A DNA stretch of 24,176 bases from Deinococcus marmoris DSM 12784 (GTDB taxonomy: Bacteria > Deinococcota > Deinococci > Deinococcales > Deinococcaceae): contig NZ_JNIV01000069.1 of assembly GCF_000701405.1 (NCBI RefSeq), positions 1 to 24,176 on the forward strand, read 5' to 3'. The position numbers and the translations under genes are program-made. Below are positions 22,855 through 24,176 of this stretch, piece after piece. Below the pieces are notes generated by a model, which was given only the letters and a program-made list of their open reading frames with translations, did no database searches and was not told the origin of the DNA. Every line of letters begins with the position of its first letter. Positions within the stretch are counted from its first letter, which is position 1.

Positions 22855-22935
22855 GGTGGTCTCCCCTTCGGCGTGGCGCGGCCCGGAGATGCGCGTAAGT
22901 GCATGTCAGGCGGGCTGCCCTTGCCGTTGTCCATC

Positions 22936-22941
22936 AGGCTA
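22936..22941 (-). promoter_or_regulatory. Possible -10 (TAGCCT) for the DUF2383 gene
   Basis: TAGCCT on the minus strand lies 81 nt before the ATG and would give a leader of about 75 nt with an SD. No good -35 is visible. Confidence 0.3.
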
Positions 22942-23060
22942 GACGCCAGCTCTGGGAGGGAATTGTGTGTGGCCTTAAGAAGCCTTCGGGTCTGGCCTTG
23001 AGAGGACCTTGACCCTCGCAGACTGGATTCCCTGCGAAGGTCCGCCGCTGGTCCCCGCGC

Positions 23061-23066
23061 TAGCCT
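23061..23066 (+). promoter_or_regulatory. -10 element (TAGCCT) for the leaderless DUF2071 gene
   Basis: TAGCCT is 7 nt before the ATG at 23074; no SD is present. Confidence 0.55.
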
Positions 23067-23073
23067 CCGGGCT

Positions 23074-23784
23074 ATGCCCCTGCCCACCCCAACCCCCTGG
23101 ATACTGAGGATGGCCTGGCACGACCTGTGCTTCATGCACTGGTCCGTGGACGCGGAAGCGCTGGCCCGCACCCTGCCGCGCGGCGTGACCCTGGACACCT
23201 ACGGCGGCAGGGCGTACCTGGGCGTGGTGCCGTTCCGCATGGCAGACGTGGCCCCGCGCTTCGTGCCGGGTGTGCCGGGCCTGAGCGCCTTTCCCGAACT
23301 GAACCTGCGAACCTACGTCACTGCGGGCGGCGAGCCGGGCGTGTGGTTTTACAGCCTGGACGCCGCGCAACCGCTGGGGGTGCGGCTGGCGCGGCAGTTC
23401 TTCCACCTGCCGTACTTTGACGCGCGGATGTGGGTTTCGCGTCGGGACGGCGTCACGCGCTACGCCAGCCTGCGGACACACCGGAACGAGCCGCCCGCCC
23501 GTTTTGCCGCCGCCTACCGGCCCATCGGCGAACCCATCGCCGCGCCGCCCGGCAGCCTGGAAGACTGGCTGACCCACCGCCTGAACCTGTACAGCGCCGA
23601 TAAAAATGGACAGGTCTACCGGGGCCGGATTGCCCATCAAGCCTGGCCCCTGCGCCGCGCCGAGGCCGTAATCCGCGAGAACACCCTGGCCGAATCGCTG
23701 GGGATCACACTAGAAGGACTGCCCCACCTGCTGCACGCCGAGGAACTGCGCGTCCACGCCCACTGGCTGGAGCGGGTGAAGTAG
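23074..23784 (+). CDS. YqjF family protein (DUF2071)
   Basis: The 236-residue product fits the DUF2071/YqjF family: LRMAWHDLCFMHWSVDAEAL, LPRGVTLDTYGGRAYLGVVP, FRMADVAPRF, PELNLRTYVTAGGEPGVWFY, SLDAAQPLGVRLARQFFHLP, and the C-terminal EDWLTHRLNLYSADKNGQVY with HAEELRVHAHW. The fold is acetoacetate-decarboxylase-like, but the biochemical role is not established. Length is normal for the family. The start follows a TANNNT hexamer by 7 nt. It is the last complete gene before the right-hand insertion element, 72 bp away, and is intact. Confidence 0.88.
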   Translation: MPLPTPTPWILRMAWHDLCFMHWSVDAEALARTLPRGVTLDTYGGRAYLGVVPFRMADVAPRFVPGVPGLSAFPELNLRTYVTAGGEPGVWFYSLDAAQPLGVRLARQFFHLPYFDARMWVSRRDGVTRYASLRTHRNEPPARFAAAYRPIGEPIAAPPGSLEDWLTHRLNLYSADKNGQVYRGRIAHQAWPLRRAEAVIRENTLAESLGITLEGLPHLLHAEELRVHAHWLERVK

Positions 23785-23858
23785 AAGAAAGAGAGGAAAT
23801 CCAGCCCTCACACAGTCTTTATCGTCAGGACCAACACCCCCAATTGCATTGATTGCAG

Positions 23859-24176
23859 GTAACTACTCAGCGCGAGAAGTCGGGCATGAGGATGTCACCG
23901 CGAAATACACTCACGAGGCCCTGCCAGACATGTATGCCCTGCTTGCGAAGTGTGGAGATATAGCTGCGAATCCGGCAGAACGCCGCTCCACCAGTCAGAG
24001 ACCGAAACCCACCTGACACTTTGCGCTTGATACAGAACATCCGAATATCCCGTTCCGCCTGGTTGTTGTCGAAGGGAACGTCGTCCCGTTCGAGAAACAG
24101 AAGCACCGCATCTCGGTGCTTCTGACACCGCAAGGCCAAATTCCGGCCCGGAGTTTGCCTGGGTTTTCCCCGGCGG
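23859..24176 (-). mobile_element. 3' end of an IS66-family insertion sequence (right copy, inverted)
   Basis: This is the exact reverse complement of 1-318. Its end starts GTAACTACTCAGCGCG at 23859 and faces the interior. The neighbouring sequence beyond 23857 differs from that at the left copy, so these are two separate junctions. Confidence 0.8.
23867..24175 (-). CDS. IS66 family transposase, C-terminal fragment (runs off window)
   Basis: The minus-strand frame is open from the window edge to TGA at 23869-23867. It encodes the same residues as the left fragment, with [10 protein letters not shown] and the [12 protein letters not shown] segment. The catalytic core lies outside the window. 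Confidence 0.85.
   Translation of the reverse strand, partial: RRGKPRQTPGRNLALRCQKHRDAVLLFLERDDVPFDNNQAERDIRMFCIKRKVSGGFRSLTGGAAFCRIRSYISTLRKQGIHVWQGLVSVFRGDILMPDFSR

Noticed and set aside
22851..22904. 17-codon ORF ending in the DUF2383 start
   Set aside because: It also ends in ATGA overlap, but no -10 or SD precedes its ATG, so it was not counted with the other mini-ORFs.
23785..23856. Short repeat ATTGCATTGATTGCA near the right element
   Set aside because: A simple 6-bp direct repeat in a 72-bp gap; no promoter, terminator or attachment site could be argued from it.

Overview
The window looks like chromosomal DNA from a Deinococcus species. It is GC-rich, carries the dcw block in the order murG-murC-murB-ftsQ-ftsA-ftsZ, encodes a bacilliredoxin-type protein, and many genes have no Shine-Dalgarno (SD) but a TANNNT -10 hexamer 6-8 nt before the start codon, the leaderless arrangement known from Deinococcus. 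All assignments come from reading motifs by eye; no database search was possible.

Layout. (1) 1-708: the 3' end of an IS66-type element abuts an FMN reductase gene that has lost its 5' part. (2) 776-6393: murG, murC, murB, ftsQ and ftsA are joined by 1-4 nt stop/start overlaps. ftsZ (6585-7655) follows with its own promoter, SD and a strong hairpin terminator. (3) 7704-8044: an unusually AT-rich gap with a consensus promoter for a branched-chain amino acid type binding protein (8045-9199) and a possible 43-aa membrane ORF on the minus strand. (4) 12062-9264, minus strand: a leaderless 25-aa mini-ORF, a membrane/helical protein, a DUF104-like small protein, rsmI and pfkA; the first four overlap one another. 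(5) 12130-15904, plus strand: rlmH, a GNAT acetyltransferase, a secreted protein, a mini-ORF overlapping mraY, and an RlmI-like methyltransferase. (6) 15912-19092: a small unknown protein, a bacilliredoxin (BrxC/DUF2847) fused to a domain resembling colicin-immunity proteins, Ohr, and a flotillin-like SPFH protein. (7) 19227-22315: five ORFs chained by ATGA/GTGA overlaps, ending in a two-TM HAMP protein with no output domain. (8) 22399-23784: a DUF2383 four-helix protein and a DUF2071 (YqjF) protein. (9) 23857-24176: a second copy of the IS66-type end, an exact inverted repeat of 1-320.

How they work together. Regions 2 and 5 supply peptidoglycan precursor synthesis (MurC, MurB, MraY, MurG) and the divisome (FtsQ, FtsA, FtsZ). 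RsmI, RlmH and the RlmI-like enzyme modify rRNA. Ohr and the bacilliredoxin fusion, facing each other across a 21-bp hairpin, suggest peroxide and thiol redox defence. The 19.2-22.3 kb operon looks like a sensory module of unknown output and is the least explained multi-gene unit here.
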